DNA of 64,000 nucleotides from Siphonodentalium dalli (GCA_032622095.1 CP136065.1:110711195-110775194); one strand, 5' to 3'; positions 1 to 12,447 are shown, counted from the stretch's first letter. The notes: generated from the sequence alone by a model not told the origin. Numbers and translations are program-made.

Positions 1-594
1 CATATCAGTTTCTACGACAAAATGCCTGCAAAACATACCGTGCAAACTTGCCAGTGTATGAACGTACCCTTAAGAAAGGAATGTGGGTTGTGTGTGCGTG
101 TTACTGAGGATATAGCGATGTGACCGCTGGTCACAACAAATATGAGCCATGCAACGGCCAAAGCGATATAGTCCTCAATAAAACACATTCAAATAACAAT
201 AATTTCTTATATTTTACAGATTTTATTAATTTCTATAAACTGAGCTAATTTTTTCTGAAATATGCCTGCAGTTTGGATATTTTACCATGCCACACCATAA
301 ACAGGCTCACTCAAATTAGATCAGGAATCATTCAGGATATCATTACAATCGATACTGGGTTTAAAGACTCACATGGAATAAATTATTTCAAACGGGAGGC
401 AACCGAAACTATCACAAATACGCGAATTTCATAACCGACAATCCGTATTCTGGATGAAGTGATGACCTCGAGGACAGCGAACATCTTTTACTACATTTTA
501 TATTGTAGAACATACTCTATACAGAGAACCGCTCTGCTAAATTCGTTATCTTACATTATGCGATCCAACAACATAATTTTTCCTACGTAGGTCA
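1..594. other. No gene recognised
   Basis: AT-rich non-coding sequence. I see no protein-coding exon, RNA gene or clear repeat boundary here. Confidence 0.5.
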
Positions 595-1022
595 CCACCT
601 AATGCGCATAAGATTGTCCACTTATAAATGGACAATCGGTACCTAAAATGGACAATCCGACCACGCGTGGCACGCGAGGTTGGGATTGTCCACTAAATCA
701 CGACATATATAGATAATCGTGCATGTTAGCTTCATATTAAATCTTTAAAAACACTTCTTCGAATATTTCCGTTATTTCGTCAAAAACAATTCTTCTCATA
801 CAAATCACCGTTATTTAGCAAATTAATATTATTTATTGCCCTTCATATTAAATATGAAGCTAACATGCAGGATTAGCAATACATGTCTTCATTTAGTGGA
901 CAATCCCAAGCTCGCGTGCCACGCGTGGTTGGATTGTCCATTTATTAATGACCATTTTAGGAACCGATTGTCCATTTATAAGTGGACAATCCTTGAAGAA
1001 TTGCCTGAGGTCACCGACCTCT
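595..1022. repeat. Foldback (long inverted repeat) element
   Basis: Two arms of about 150-170 bp face each other around a short centre near 740-840. The left arm carries several copies of TTGTCCA/TGGACAA and a CCACGCGTGGCACGCGAG block; the right arm carries the same blocks in reverse complement, and the outer ends share GGTCACC/GGTGACC. This is the shape of a non-autonomous foldback transposon. The open frame across it at 836-1384 has no family features and is taken as chance. Exact ends and target duplication are not clear. Confidence 0.7.
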
Positions 1023-1429
1023 CATACGAGGCAAACTATCATCGCCAAAGAAGTCAAAAATTACATACATGCAATACCACACTCAGAAACTATACACAAT
1101 TGACAGGTCACGTGTGTGATAGGGAAATGAGCTGGCAAATTTTAAGGCAATTTGTCACGCTCACACACTGGGAAAAGGTTTATCCGAGAGCTATTGTTTG
1201 CGACAATATCAATGATAAACTGATAATAATAGAATGCGTTGCCACTATCATTTACTACGTGCATAATGTGACCTCTATAGTTCTAGTTCCACGTATATTT
1301 GTTCAAACTGGTTATGACTATATCATCAACAGAATAAATTTTAAAACTGCTACATTTGGTTTTCGTCGGATTTTTGCCTTCTAACTCATACGTATTATTT
1401 CGTACCCAGGAAACTACCAACGACATATA

Positions 1430-4400
1430 CACGGGGTAGGAACTGCTCCGCGAGACAGACATCACTTCCGATCTTCGGTTCAGTTCACTATCGATCCGTG
1501 TCCAGTTCACTCGTGATTTTTTACAGAAAATGGCGGCTAAGATGACCATGTCGGTGAGTATTCCCCAAAATCTACATATAAACAAGACGTAGTTTTCAAA
1601 CTGTTCGCATGGGGAAACATACAATAAACACCACAAATTCCAAACACTAACAGTTCAGGCAACATGAACACTAATTCCTTCTAGAAATAACCACTGATCA
1701 GTCGGATTTCTGTGAAAAAAATTCACATAACAACAAATAACATCGTTTTTTGAAAAAAATTCTGTTTAGCTGTAGATTATAAATGCGTTGCATACACGCC
1801 TGGGACCACCAATTTCTCATGTATATATATGGTTTTATGCAAAACCTAGCCCACCGTTGACATCGACGAATAGCGACGACATGGTGTACGCTCCAGTTCA
1901 TTAAAACAGAAGCTCCAGTTCACTGCAAGCTAAACACGATACGCTCCAGTTCACTTCATCGAACATCGCCTTCTCAAAAAGCAGTCTTTATGCCTGAAAT
2001 GGCTGTCATTTGGGGAAATGATAATGCAATCGAGGGCCGGTTTGCTTTTCAACAAAGATGTAAACAATTTTACTCGAAAAACGCGCTGATTTTGTGAGGC
2101 AATTATGTATATATATATTTATTTTTTTCGCAACAAATGAATTATTGACGGTAAACATAATTCAGATAACGCTTTTCTGTTATATATGTATGGAACAAAA
2201 TGTTTAATGTAGAGGTCATTTCTCAATAAGTGTGTCTTGTAGTCAGTATTTTGTAGATGTATACTTATACAGATGTGTGTACTCAGGAATCAGTATAGGC
2301 CTACATTGTAGATGTGCCACCATAGGCAAAATGGGACGAATCATTCGCTGATATCACGAAAAAAATACCGCCATTAAACAATTGTTCTTCCAGGCTGAGT
2401 GTGGATGTTATTATTGCAAAGAGAAGCAGGAGACGACCAAGGGTGTAATCTATATGAGCACTCTCGACCAGAGACGTGGCGACAGGGGGTGGGGGTGGGT
2501 GTCTCTCACTCCCCCCAACTTTGGTAAAAAATTTGGAAATGTCATACCTGACACAACATTAGTTGGAAATTTCACACCAATAATAGGTTGACAATGTTCT
2601 TGTAGTTTGATTCGAACAATTTATTAGGGGAATTTATTGTTTTTGGACCAATATTTGCATATTTTCCTTCTTTTTGTAAAAAAATTTGGACTGAAATGGC
2701 CATCAGTTAGAAATGTTCCAACCTTAGGGGTGTCAGGTTGGAATTTCCAACACTTGGCAAGCTTGTGTTCTTGTCCCTCCCCCATGGCCAGTCAAAAACT
2801 TCTAGTTAATTTAAGAAAATAATATTGTCATACATTTGGTTAAAATTGTCACCAGAATTGTCATATGTTGGGAATTTTCCAACCTATAAGTCGGGGTGTC
2901 AGGTTTGAAATTTCAAACTCTATGAATGCTTGAGGCTAGTCTAGATACTAGGATTTTGCGAATTTTTTGTTCAGATTTCAAAATTTCCGCACACCGGCCC
3001 GAACCATGCATGGTCGGTCCAATGTGTCCTGGTCCCTCCCCGTGGCCAACATAAAACTGCTAATGAGTTTACGAAAACAATATTTTACTACATTTGGTTT
3101 CAATTGTTACTGAAATGGTCATCAGTTGGAAAATTTCCAAACTAAGGGAGAGTATGAGGTTTGAAATTACCAACACTAGGAAAGCTTGAGGTCAGTCTAG
3201 ATGCTAGGATTTTGCGATTTTCTTGTTTAGTTTTCATAATTTTCTCACACCGGGCCGATGGTCGGCCCGGTGTGTCCTGATCTATTGCTCCGTAGTTGTG
3301 TGCATTTGTCTGGAGTTAGACCACTAGATGTTAGGATTTGTGCAATTTTGAGGTTCAAAATATATGAATATTATCATACCGGGTAGATAGAACCATGGTT
3401 TATAACTTGGCTAGTAGGCCTGTGGATACTTAGCTGCAAGGAGGGAATGAAATTATGCAAAACCTTTGGTCTGATTCAAGGGGTGTTTTTGGTTTGATTC
3501 AATGGGGGGGGGGCGGTGCGAATGGAATTATGCAAAACCTTGTATCTGGTCTTATTCCGGGGGGGGGTGCAGTTGGAATTATCAAGGTGGATACCCCCAA
3601 CGGAGACCCTCTAGCCACGTCCCTGCTCTCGACATACGGCCTCGGCTTCAGTGGTGTACTTGTTAGTTGTGGATCGGATATCGAGTCAAATGAAATATCC
3701 CTCAACAGCATGGAGTCTTCCGGTGAAAGCATTGACCTTTCCTGTCCTTATCCATCATATATATAGGAAGGAGAAAAAGAATATCATAACACCAACACAT
3801 TATAGGTTTAATAGCGGTTTGATCTGTATTGAGTGGGCACACGCCCCGCTATCCCACTTCCCATTTCCTCGTCCATGGCTGCGACATTATTTCTCCAATA
3901 TATACGTGTGTATATCTCATTATCTCCTATCGTACGCCCCCTACGTACATATATATGTGCACTGGTTTTAAACATACATATGTTGCATAACCAATATATA
4001 TTTCTTTCAAATGAGATCAATATAAGCTCTTTCGACTATAGGGGTGGTACAAAATTGAGAATCTCTCATCTGAATCTGCTCGAAGTGTAAAATATGAATC
4101 TACAGGACATTGTTGATCGACAAAGAACTGGGTCTTGTGTTCGGGAAGTGAACCGATCTTATCTTCGGTGAACTGGAGCTTTTTCGTCACAATTTCAAAA
4201 CCTAAATATCTTATGATTCCAAGGTCATATATCTACTGTCCGCGGGGAGACAACACACTTTTGACTAATAAAACCTTGCATTATCGTGTCAGTATCGAGT
4301 GATTCGTTTTTCTCACGTATATTTGTGTTGAAATTTACCATTGGGGCAATGACAATTTAAGTTATTTAACACTCAAATGTCTACGCTTAATTTGGCAAAT

Positions 4401-4624
4401 TGGCCCACTGTTTATTGGAAATATCAAATCTCATGAATAGATTGGGATGTGCGGCAGTCATATTTAACAAAAAAACGGTAAATTCTCTTTCCTTGGTGAA
4501 ACCATCTGCAAAATCGAGCGCCAGCCAACTTAAAAAGAACACGAGTGAACTGGAGTGCATCGGAAGTGAACTGGGCAAAATATAACAAGTGGTGTCTGTC
4601 TCGCGGACCAGTTCCTTCCCCGTG
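1430..4624. mobile_element. 3.2 kb TIR transposon, 5-bp ATATA target duplication
   Basis: The left end starts CACGGGGTAGGAACTG and the right end is its near reverse complement (CAGTTCCTTCCCCGTG). Similarity runs inward about 100 bp and includes subterminal CCAGTTCACT motifs and a CCGCGAGACAGACA block. ATATA flanks both sides (1425-1429 and 4625-4629). A paralogous stretch near 6012-6045 lacks the element and serves as an empty site. No transposase is recognisable, so it is non-autonomous. A 5-bp duplication and CAC start are compatible with Transib-type elements, but that is inference only. Confidence 0.8.
2469..3625. mobile_element. hAT-type non-autonomous element, 8-bp target duplication
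   Basis: CTCTCGAC flanks the element on both sides (2461-2468 and 3626-3633). Its ends are CAGAGACGTGGC and the reverse complement of CAGGGACGTGGC. An 8-bp duplication with a CAG-starting TIR is the hAT pattern. Inside are imperfect tandem units of roughly 200-300 bp that repeat phrases such as TGGTCATCAGTTGGAAA and TAGGATTTTGCGA. It sits inside the 1430-4624 element, so it is the younger insertion. No transposase is seen. Related sequence occurs at 12237-12447, 26224-26400 and 47725-47900. Confidence 0.8.
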
Positions 4625-5145
4625 ATATATAAGGAGATAATCCATCTTTATGATGAGCTGAAGTATACTCACTGTCACTTTTTGATGTCGGATATATATG
4701 GGTCTGAAATGTACTGCCAAGATAACTTATCACAACGCACAACGATCACTATACACAATTACCCATCTATCTACGCAGATTCGCAGACTTCAGTTCTCAG
4801 AAATTGACACCGTGGGAAACTATGTGAAGAATCTCATTGTGATTTCCGACAATTGCTTATTTCTTGCCAATTGCTAAGAGCAAACTGTAATGTAGAGTTC
4901 TCCCGCTGGCTTCACTGATAAGACTATTGGAGTGTAACCGCCAACTACTTCATGTTTAAAGATATGTTGTGCAAAACAAATATTAATAAAAATCCTACCA
5001 TATATTATATTGGTAATGCTCGATTTTATAACATGGCCAAACTGTATTATGCCACATAAATTTGTTTTATTCATTTACAGATGGTTGTATTTCTTCCTTG
5101 AACTTAGATCAGGGATACACAGTAGATATTTTGAGTAGGAGAGAT
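4625..5145. repeat. Paralogous segment, copy 1
   Basis: About 520 bp that recurs at 6033-6555 with scattered substitutions and small indels. Shared phrases include GTTCTCAGAAATTGACAC, TAGAGTTCTCCCGCTGGCTT and TTTTGAGT. Together with 1405-1429 it is the interrupted version of the 6012-6555 copy. I see no coding sequence in it. Confidence 0.85.
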
Positions 5146-5189
5146 CAGTAAACAGTAGTTATATCACTCATAAAAAATATGTTTCGCCC

Positions 5190-5837
5190 GGGGGAGGGGG
5201 GGGGGGGGGGGTCATAAAAAGATTTGCAGGAAGGTATGCCGGGGTGGGTGGGTTTTTACAACCTCATGTAAATGTTTTACTAACGACTTTTTGTGCCCAT
5301 ATTTGACATTTGTGACAGTTTAAAACATATTATAAGAATTTATAACTGCAAAAAACACCATATTTATGGGCTCCCGAAGGGAGCTAGTTTAGTATAATAG
5401 AAGTTGCTCCAGTAGACTAACAAAAGTGGTATGGAATGTGTTAGATAATGGGCTGATTGACAGACTAATCAGGAAATAGTTAGAAATTATGGAATTGATG
5501 TATCCTGCACAATGACCTAGGTTTACAGTTGATCAGCTTCTGAAACAGGTTAAACTATTATTTCAAGTAAATGAGATCATTTCCCAGTCCCATGAGTGAT
5601 ATCGACAGATCCCCTGGTGCTATACCACCACTATGGGTATATATATAAGGGGACATGTGGTGATATCAGGAGAGTTTTATGTGGTATTAGACCAAAGTTA
5701 GTGAAATTTGGGAGGAAAAAAATTGGGGGTAAGTTTTTTATTTTTTGCAGGTTTGGGGTTGGTGGATCCCCGAAAATGTCTGATGCAAAAAACGGCATAC
5801 CTTCCTGCAAATGTTTTACTACCCCCACCCCCCCCCT
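5190..5837. repeat. Inverted-repeat element with G-run/C-run ends
   Basis: GATTTGCAGGAAGGTATGCC near 5221-5240 returns inverted as GGCATACCTTCCTGCAAATG near 5793-5812. Outside them lie a long G run on the left (about 5190-5211) and a C run on the right (about 5821-5836). It looks like a small non-autonomous element. It lies between the two paralogous segments. The homopolymer lengths may be unreliable in the assembly. Confidence 0.55.
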
Positions 5838-6011
5838 GTTTTAATTATTGAAAATAAGCAAATCAACTGGAGACATTTTGCGGCTCGCAATCATTCGGAA
5901 CACTATGTTGGAGGTCCTCCATCTAAAAGTTCTAAATATATCATTATATTTGTCACATAAAATAAATGATAGAATCGTTCCGGGCAGGGATAGGTATAAC
6001 TTCATGCATAA

Positions 6012-6555
6012 CCAGGAAACTATCTAAAATGCGTTATATAAAGAGATAATCAATCTTTAAGATGAGCTGAAGCATACTCACTGTCACGTTTGGGTGTCGG
6101 ATATATCCTGCGATGTATACTGCCAAGATAGCTTATCGAAACGCACGCCGATCACAAAACAATCACCCGTCTATCTACGCAGATTCGTAGAAAGCAGTTC
6201 TCAGAAATTGACACTGTGGGAAACTACGCGGGGAATCACCTTGTGATTTCCGACAATTGCTTATTTATAGCCAATTATTGCTAAGAGCAAACTGTTATGT
6301 AGAGTTCTCCCGCTGGCTTCACCGATAAGACCATTGGAGTGTAACCGCCAACAACTTTATGTTTAAATAAATGTTGTGCAAAACAAATATTAATAAAAAT
6401 CCTCCCATATATTGTATTGGTAATGCTCAATCTTATAACATATCGTGGGCCAAACGTTATTATGCCACATAAATATTACAGATGGTTGTATTTATTCCTT
6501 GAACTTTATGTGTAGATCAGGGATATACAGTAGATATTTTGAGTCGGAGATACAT
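6012..6555. repeat. Paralogous segment, copy 2 (empty site for the 3.2 kb element)
   Basis: The second copy of the 4625-5145 segment. It also matches 1405-1429 at its left end (CCAGGAAACTA), running without break through the point where the other copy holds the 3.2 kb transposon. It therefore preserves the pre-insertion arrangement. Confidence 0.8.
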
Positions 6556-6580
6556 ATATCATATTATATAATGGCTTGGA

Positions 6581-6681
6581 GTTGACTATGCCAAAATAGT
6601 TGTTCTCGAGGAGGAATAGTCCACGAGCCGCAGGCGAGTGGACTATTCCTCCTCGAGGACCACTATTTTGGCATAGTCAAC
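6581..6681. repeat. Near-perfect 44-bp-arm palindrome
   Basis: Arms 6581-6624 and 6638-6681 are reverse complements with two mismatches, around a 13-nt spacer (GAGCCGCAGGCGA). Arms begin GTTGACTATGCC and include CTCGAGGAGGAATAGTCCAC. No target duplication is obvious. It would form a strong hairpin in single-stranded DNA or RNA. Confidence 0.9.
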
Positions 6682-7473
6682 GACAAGACATTCATTATTT
6701 ATGATATTATATCGAACATTGGTGCCAATTCTCACACAATATCTGTGTCTGATTTTGTCACATTTGTATTTACCGTGAATATTGGAAATCGGTCTCAGAT
6801 TTTACAATTTACGACAATCTGTTGACGATGGCAGGGGGGGGGGGGGGCATAACTATGTTATTAGCTACAACTAACAGCACCTCTTTGTGATTCATGCATT
6901 TATTGCTATAAATACGTCATTAGCGAAGACATTTTGGCTAAATTGTAGAAGTTAACTGGCTTAACTTCGATTAAAACGGACATAGAAGTCATAAATAACT
7001 TCCGCTGGCATTACAAAATTAGGACTGGCCGCTTGCCAACCAAACGGACAAACTATTAAATACATTGGCTAGCTATGATTAGGACATTTGTAAGATCATT
7101 ACAATTCACCAATAAATCTAATGATATGCCTATATTGCAACAAGTATCGTTCACGGTATAGTTTAAGATTGGCCGTATCTTTAGGCGGCAAACAGATTTC
7201 GCGAAATGAGTTTGTTATTATAAATAGAAAAAGAATAGTAGGCATGTATATAGGAATCCTACTGGGGTACTATCGTAAAATAGTATAGCAGTGTGCAGCC
7301 AATAATAATGCGAGAGTCACATGATATATAATATAACATAATATTATATAGACATATAACAGGGGTTATATAGACATATAGCACTTTGGTTAATAAGATA
7401 CCTATAAAACACTACTGTTGGCTATTTATCGTGAATATATATTCTTTTCAAAGAATCCGTAATAATAGAGACC

Positions 7474-7735
7474 TTTACCAAAATCACGATTACGATTACG
7501 GTTACGGATATGGACAATTTCCTACCAGTATACGGCCAAAAATGCGTGGTGTATAACACACGGATAAGAACATGGGATCTGAAAGAGTCACCTTTACTTT
7601 TTCCATCAAACATATGTGTAACTGCATATAGTGGGGCATATGCCGTCTCACCAATTAACCATCGCATGCAAGTTGTGATAGTTTCCACCTTACCAGGTCA
7701 ATATATATCCTATCCGTAATCGTAATAGTGATTTT
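7474..7735. repeat. Short inverted repeat with ATTACG units
   Basis: A left arm with GATTACGATTACGGTTACGG (about 7485-7506) faces a right arm with CCGTAATCGTAATAGTGATTTTG (7713-7735) in the opposite sense. Probably a small transposon remnant. The intervening sequence shows no gene. Confidence 0.5.
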
Positions 7736-8028
7736 GCGAAAGTTCTATAATAGTAGTCAGCACAGGTATGGATTAGCCTCTGGTCATCAAGAAATTAGTT
7801 GGCGTCAGGCCACATTCACTGATTTAAACAATGACACATAGTAATCCGAGACTGTGGATTATGGTAGAGCATTGTTGAGATATTATTTTTTTGTTCCGAT
7901 AAACTGTACATGGTTTATTTCTCAGTATTTGCCTCCATTACCAGTCAACAAACTGGTGTATATGGGACTAAATCACCGGCGCCACTTATGAGCTCTACGC
8001 GTGATCGGCGAGTTTATTCACACAAAAC

Positions 8029-10209
8029 ATGAACTTGTTCAAACAAATTCTTACCACATCATCGTTTGATGATGTATACAATTGCCAGTGTCCAAACGAA
8101 TCATACAACAGATTTATTACAACGTATACCGATGCATTCCATACAGCCTTCCCAGTAACTAATACTCACATCCCTAAAAGATTCATAAAACAAAATCCTT
8201 GGATCACTTCTGGAGTCCTAACGTCTTCGCATACAAAAAACAAACTATATAGAACGAAACTAAAAAATCCAACCGATCTAAACATAAAAAAATATAAAAC
8301 ATTCTGCAATATATATAATAAAGTCATCAGGAAGAGTAAATCGCTTTACTATAAGAATATTTTCAATGAAAACAGGGGCAACATGAAAGCCACTTGGAAA
8401 ATCCTTAGAAGTATAATCGGCAAGAATAAATCATCAGTCATACCACCAAACGAATTCATCAGCAACGGCGAACGCATATCTGACCCAAAAGAGATTGCAT
8501 CCCATTTCAATTCATTCTTTGTTAATGTTGGACACAACATAGTCAACTCGATACCTCATACTGAAAACTCACATGTAGATTATCTTACGGGCCATTATCC
8601 ACATATTTTTAAACTTCTCCCTACAAATGAGCAAGAAGTAATCCTAACAGCATTCAAAATAAAACCAAAACATACTCTTGATTTAAATAATATTTCCAGC
8701 AAACTTATGAAAGTAACAATTAATGAAGTAGCACAACCACTGGTCCACATAATTAATCGTTCATTCAAAGTGAGGAAATTTCCAGATGACATGAAACTGG
8801 CGAAAGTTATTCCAGTCTTTAAAAAGGGCGATAATTCTAATTTCAATAATTATCGACCGATAAGTATACTTCCTATATTTTCCAAAATTATGGAAAAAAT
8901 AATGGCCATCAGACTCAGAGACTTTCTTAACGACAATGATATATTGTACGAACACCAGTATGGTTTTCGTAGCAAACAATCAACCTACCATCCAATAATT
9001 CAACTCCTAAGTTCAGTTGCACAAAATAATGACCAAATATCTAGAGATTCAACATTAGCATTATTCGTTGATTTTTCGAAAGCATTTGACTCTATAAATC
9101 ATGAAATACTCTTATCTAAACTATCCCACTATGGAATTATAGGTATTACAAACGACTGGTTTCGTAGCTATTTAGTTAATAGACAACAATGTGTATGCTT
9201 TAAAAATACCCTCTCTGAAACTTTAGATGTTGGTTGTGGAGTGCCCCAGGGGTAAATTTTAGGACCTCTTCTTTTTCTAATTTACGTTAACGACATGAAA
9301 GATGCAACCACCCTCTCGCTACTTTCATTTGCTGACGACACAACCCTATATACATATGGTAATAACACACACGACTTAAAAGCGTATATGAATACCGAAA
9401 TAGCAAAATTCTTCGAATGGTGTTGTGCAAATTATATACAAATAAATCCTTCAAAATGTAAATATATTCTCTTTCATCCTATGAACAACTCGCATAGGGG
9501 CGATAATCTATCACTTAGGATCAACAACACCGAAATTACACAGGTTGGTAACACGAGACACGAACAATCATTAACATATTTAGGTGTGAAATTGGATGAA
9601 AATTTGAAATTTCATCATCACATAAATCATGTGTGCGCTAGAATTGCCAGTGCAAATTATATTCTGAATAAAATTAAGCACTTCTTACCACGCGAAGCAC
9701 TCAAATCGTTATACTATGCAATAGTTCACAGTCATTTGATGTATGCTATACATATATGGGGAAATTCGAATAAAAGTGATAGAGTATTCAAACTGCAGAA
9801 AAAATCCATGCGCATAATAAACAATAAAAAATACAATAGTCACACAGATCCGCTATTTAAAACAAATGACATTTTAAAATTTAATGATATCTATACCCTG
9901 CATTCAAATCTCATTGTGCATGACTGGTTTCATGACCAGTTACCAAATTCATTTGAAAATTTCTTCACAAGTTCTCAAAATGACACGCGACAAGATGGTA
10001 TGCTCAAATCTGGGACACCGAAAAGTGTCTTCTCGGAAAACTTACCAGAACACTATCTTCCGAAGATGTGGAATTCCCTGGACGACAAACTAAAACGTCT
10101 TCCAACACGAACAATGTTCAAAAATGATTACTCTCGAAATAGGCTATCTTCATATCAACTGAATCCCAAATGTACATACACAAATTGTCCTGACTGCAAC
10201 GATGTGTAA
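8029..10209 (+). pseudogene. LINE reverse transcriptase, one premature stop
   Basis: A 727-codon frame broken only by TAA at 9253-9255. Reverse transcriptase landmarks are in order: NNYRPISILP and YGFR, the catalytic block VDFSKAFDS, the GVPQG motif directly before the stop, ILGPLLFLIYVND after it, then the catalytic FADD box near 9330. The C-terminal region follows (YLGVKLD, AIHIWGNS, LPKMWNSLDDKLKR). Both halves are in the same frame, so a single base change probably made the stop (usual residue Ser, TCA to TAA). Codons before 8029 are open only to a TGA at about 8002, and the start shown is just the first ATG after truncation. Confidence 0.9.
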
Positions 10210-10579
10210 TAAGTAGTATAGTATTCGTATAGCGATAACTGACATTGTATAACAAGAGAGAAGGATAGATAATACATGTGCATCATCACCCTATCGCAGG
10301 AAATACATGAATGTATTATTCGAATGCCTTGTCCGACCCATTGGTTAAACAATTATCATGGTTCTCCGCTGGCCTCATCCACATATCCATACTCCACATG
10401 CTTGTACTTTACATACCATATCACAAACTGAGCGATGAACGGTGAACGACAAACGAATTATATATATATACTATTATTTATTAAAAAACAGACATTTATA
10501 TACCAATGTTTAAAGTTAACAAGACAAAACCTAGATAAATTAAAATTATTATTACATGTATAGTTATATTACTTTTCAA

Positions 10580-10622
10580 CGGGGACGGCAGGTAGACAAC
10601 CTTCTTGGTTATGCTGTCCCCG
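10580..10622 (+). promoter_or_regulatory. 3' UTR hairpin of the LINE
   Basis: CGGGGACGGCA (10580-10590) pairs with TGCTGTCCCCG (10612-10622), allowing one G-U pair; inside, AACC and GGTT form a second short stem around TTCTT. A stable hairpin close to the 3' end is how some LINE reverse transcriptases recognise their own RNA, so this is a likely recognition structure by inference. Confidence 0.6.
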
Positions 10623-10694
10623 ATAGCTCATTGAATGTTATACTATTACACTGTGTATATAATTGTATATATCATATGAATGAGTTATGAATAA

Positions 10695-10720
10695 ATAATC
10701 ATAATCATAATCATAATCAT
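10695..10720 (+). repeat. Microsatellite 3' tail (AATCAT)n of the LINE
   Basis: About four AATCAT units end the LINE. A short microsatellite instead of poly(A) is typical of CR1/L2-like elements. Confidence 0.8.
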
Positions 10721-12228
10721 ATATGACCCAGCCGGCGGAGTTTGATTATACAAAACTAAATTAAAATCAGCTGCCACGAACATGACAGAGAACAGGACAG
10801 ATTCTTTTATTAAATTGGCTACATGTTCTGAGAATCGTATCTAAATTGGAGCAGCATCAACATGCATTTGCTATTAAAGTTGTTAAGTGTGCATATTTGG
10901 CGAATTCCGATGGTTCTTTGTCCAACCACATGATACCAGAACTTCCATATGACCTTGCTGGGTTGAAGATTATTTCATTTTTTTTTAAAGTTTAAATTTG
11001 AGATTGACTATATTTAGTGTCTCTTTTTAATATCAATATCACTATGTCAAACTATAATATGAATGTCTTCATTAAATAATCTCAAAGTAATCGGATGTAA
11101 TCAAAAAGTATTTGATTACTTTTAGAAAAGTATTGTATTTGTAATAAAATACACCAACAGGAAAACTGTACTTATATTGTATTTGTATTCATCAATTTGA
11201 AAGTATTTGTAATGTAATCAATGTTGAAATAATCAAACTCTGCGTCACCTTAACCCTTTCTAACTAAATGGATTATCCCACCAAATTATAATAGTATACA
11301 TTAATTGGAATGCTATATTATTCAGCTGGAGGGGTCTTCAGTAAAATGAGCAGATCACAGACAGACGAACAGATAATACAAGTACAAAATGATTTTTATT
11401 AACTGGATTATTAAAGAAGATTTCGTCCGAGAAAATTACACTAGTTATGAAAATCAAGACCTAATATTCACATTAATACGGTTTCGTACGAGGAACCACA
11501 CCCTTCCGATTGAAACTGACAAATCTAGATTATTCCGAACGAAAATTCTCTTTATTGATATTCTAAATTGGTGGACGAAGTCCATTTAGTTTTGAAATGT
11601 CAGTAACTCAATATTCGCAGGGAACAATTTATCAAATCTTTATATTACAGAGACCCAAAACGTTCAAGCCGACACAATTATTTAATTGTACTGACGAGTG
11701 TACAATGAGGTCATTAGCGATATTCATAAACAAGTTCCAACATATAATGAACACTCATGATGCCCAACTGTGATGTTACCTCGTTACCACGACAAAATTG
11801 TAATACTACCTCCCACCACACAATGTAACATATCCTTTATCTACAGCAATCCGAAAATACGCCCCCCCCCCCAATGTTCTTTAATACATGTAACTACTCC
11901 AACCCCCGACATTTGCATTGATACAGGCATAATTACCCGTTGGACATTCTCTTTGAGATAAGTAACTCCCCCGTCATTTTCTTTGATACATGTATATACA
12001 TGTAACTACATCCCCGATATTTTCTTTGGTACATGCATGTATAACTATCCCATATATAATTCAGTGTTCGTGTACCTTATTTTCAGCTACATGTTTATCT
12101 ATATAATATTTGTATGTTTTATACCTATATACATCAGACATAGCCTGATATGCATCATGGTAAATAAATGAATCTAAATATGAATATGGATGGAAATAAT
12201 TAACTTATTATGTAAATAATAACCTTAG
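10721..12228. other. Non-coding; imperfect short repeats at 11805-12060
   Basis: No gene seen. Between about 11805 and 12060 a loosely repeated phrase (CCCCC..ACATTTTCTTTGATACATGTAACTAC) recurs at roughly 45-60 bp intervals. A phrase near 11264-11380 (AATGGATTATCCCACC, later TGATAATACAAGT-like) recurs loosely at 45621-45885, so this is probably dispersed repeat. Confidence 0.4.
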
Positions 12229-12236
12229 GGAACGAG

Positions 12237-12447
12237 CAGGAACGTGGCTAGAGGGTCTTCGTTTGGGAGGGGTGTCCAATTTGGAATTTCCAACTGCACA
12301 CCTTAGAATTTGGACCAATTGCACCCCCGTTGGTTTGAAATTTATGGCAGCTCACAGCTTTGATTTTTATTTATGGTCGGCCCAGTGGGAGAACATTTTT
12401 AAATCTGAACCTGAAAACCCAAACAAAAGCCTGTCGCCACGTCCCTG
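12237..12447. mobile_element. Short hAT-type MITE, same ends as 2469-3625
   Basis: 211 bp beginning CAGGAACGTGGCTAGAGGG and ending GTCGCCACGTCCCTG, an inverted pair matching the TIRs of the 2469-3625 element. Flanks GGAACGAG and GGAGCGAC agree at six of eight positions, a plausible decayed 8-bp target duplication. Confidence 0.65.

Larger units (their letters stand above)
8017..10720 (+). mobile_element. 5'-truncated non-LTR retrotransposon (LINE)
   Basis: The element keeps the C-terminal part of ORF2 (linker, reverse transcriptase and C-terminal domain), a 3' UTR of about 480 bp with a hairpin, and a microsatellite tail of AATCAT units. The apurinic-type endonuclease and anything upstream are missing, consistent with 5' truncation during target-primed reverse transcription. 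Sequence style and microsatellite tail fit the CR1/Jockey-like group of LINEs. A separate decayed LINE endonuclease lies at 27.2-28.0 kb; whether it is the same family cannot be told by eye. Confidence 0.85.

Noticed and set aside
836-1384. 182-codon open frame
   Set aside because: It runs through one arm of a foldback element, shows no family motif and its first part mirrors the other arm.
11344-11389. Linking 11264-11380 and 45621-45885 as a defined element
   Set aside because: Only short phrases match and the spacing differs twofold; noted as a loose repeat, not a feature.
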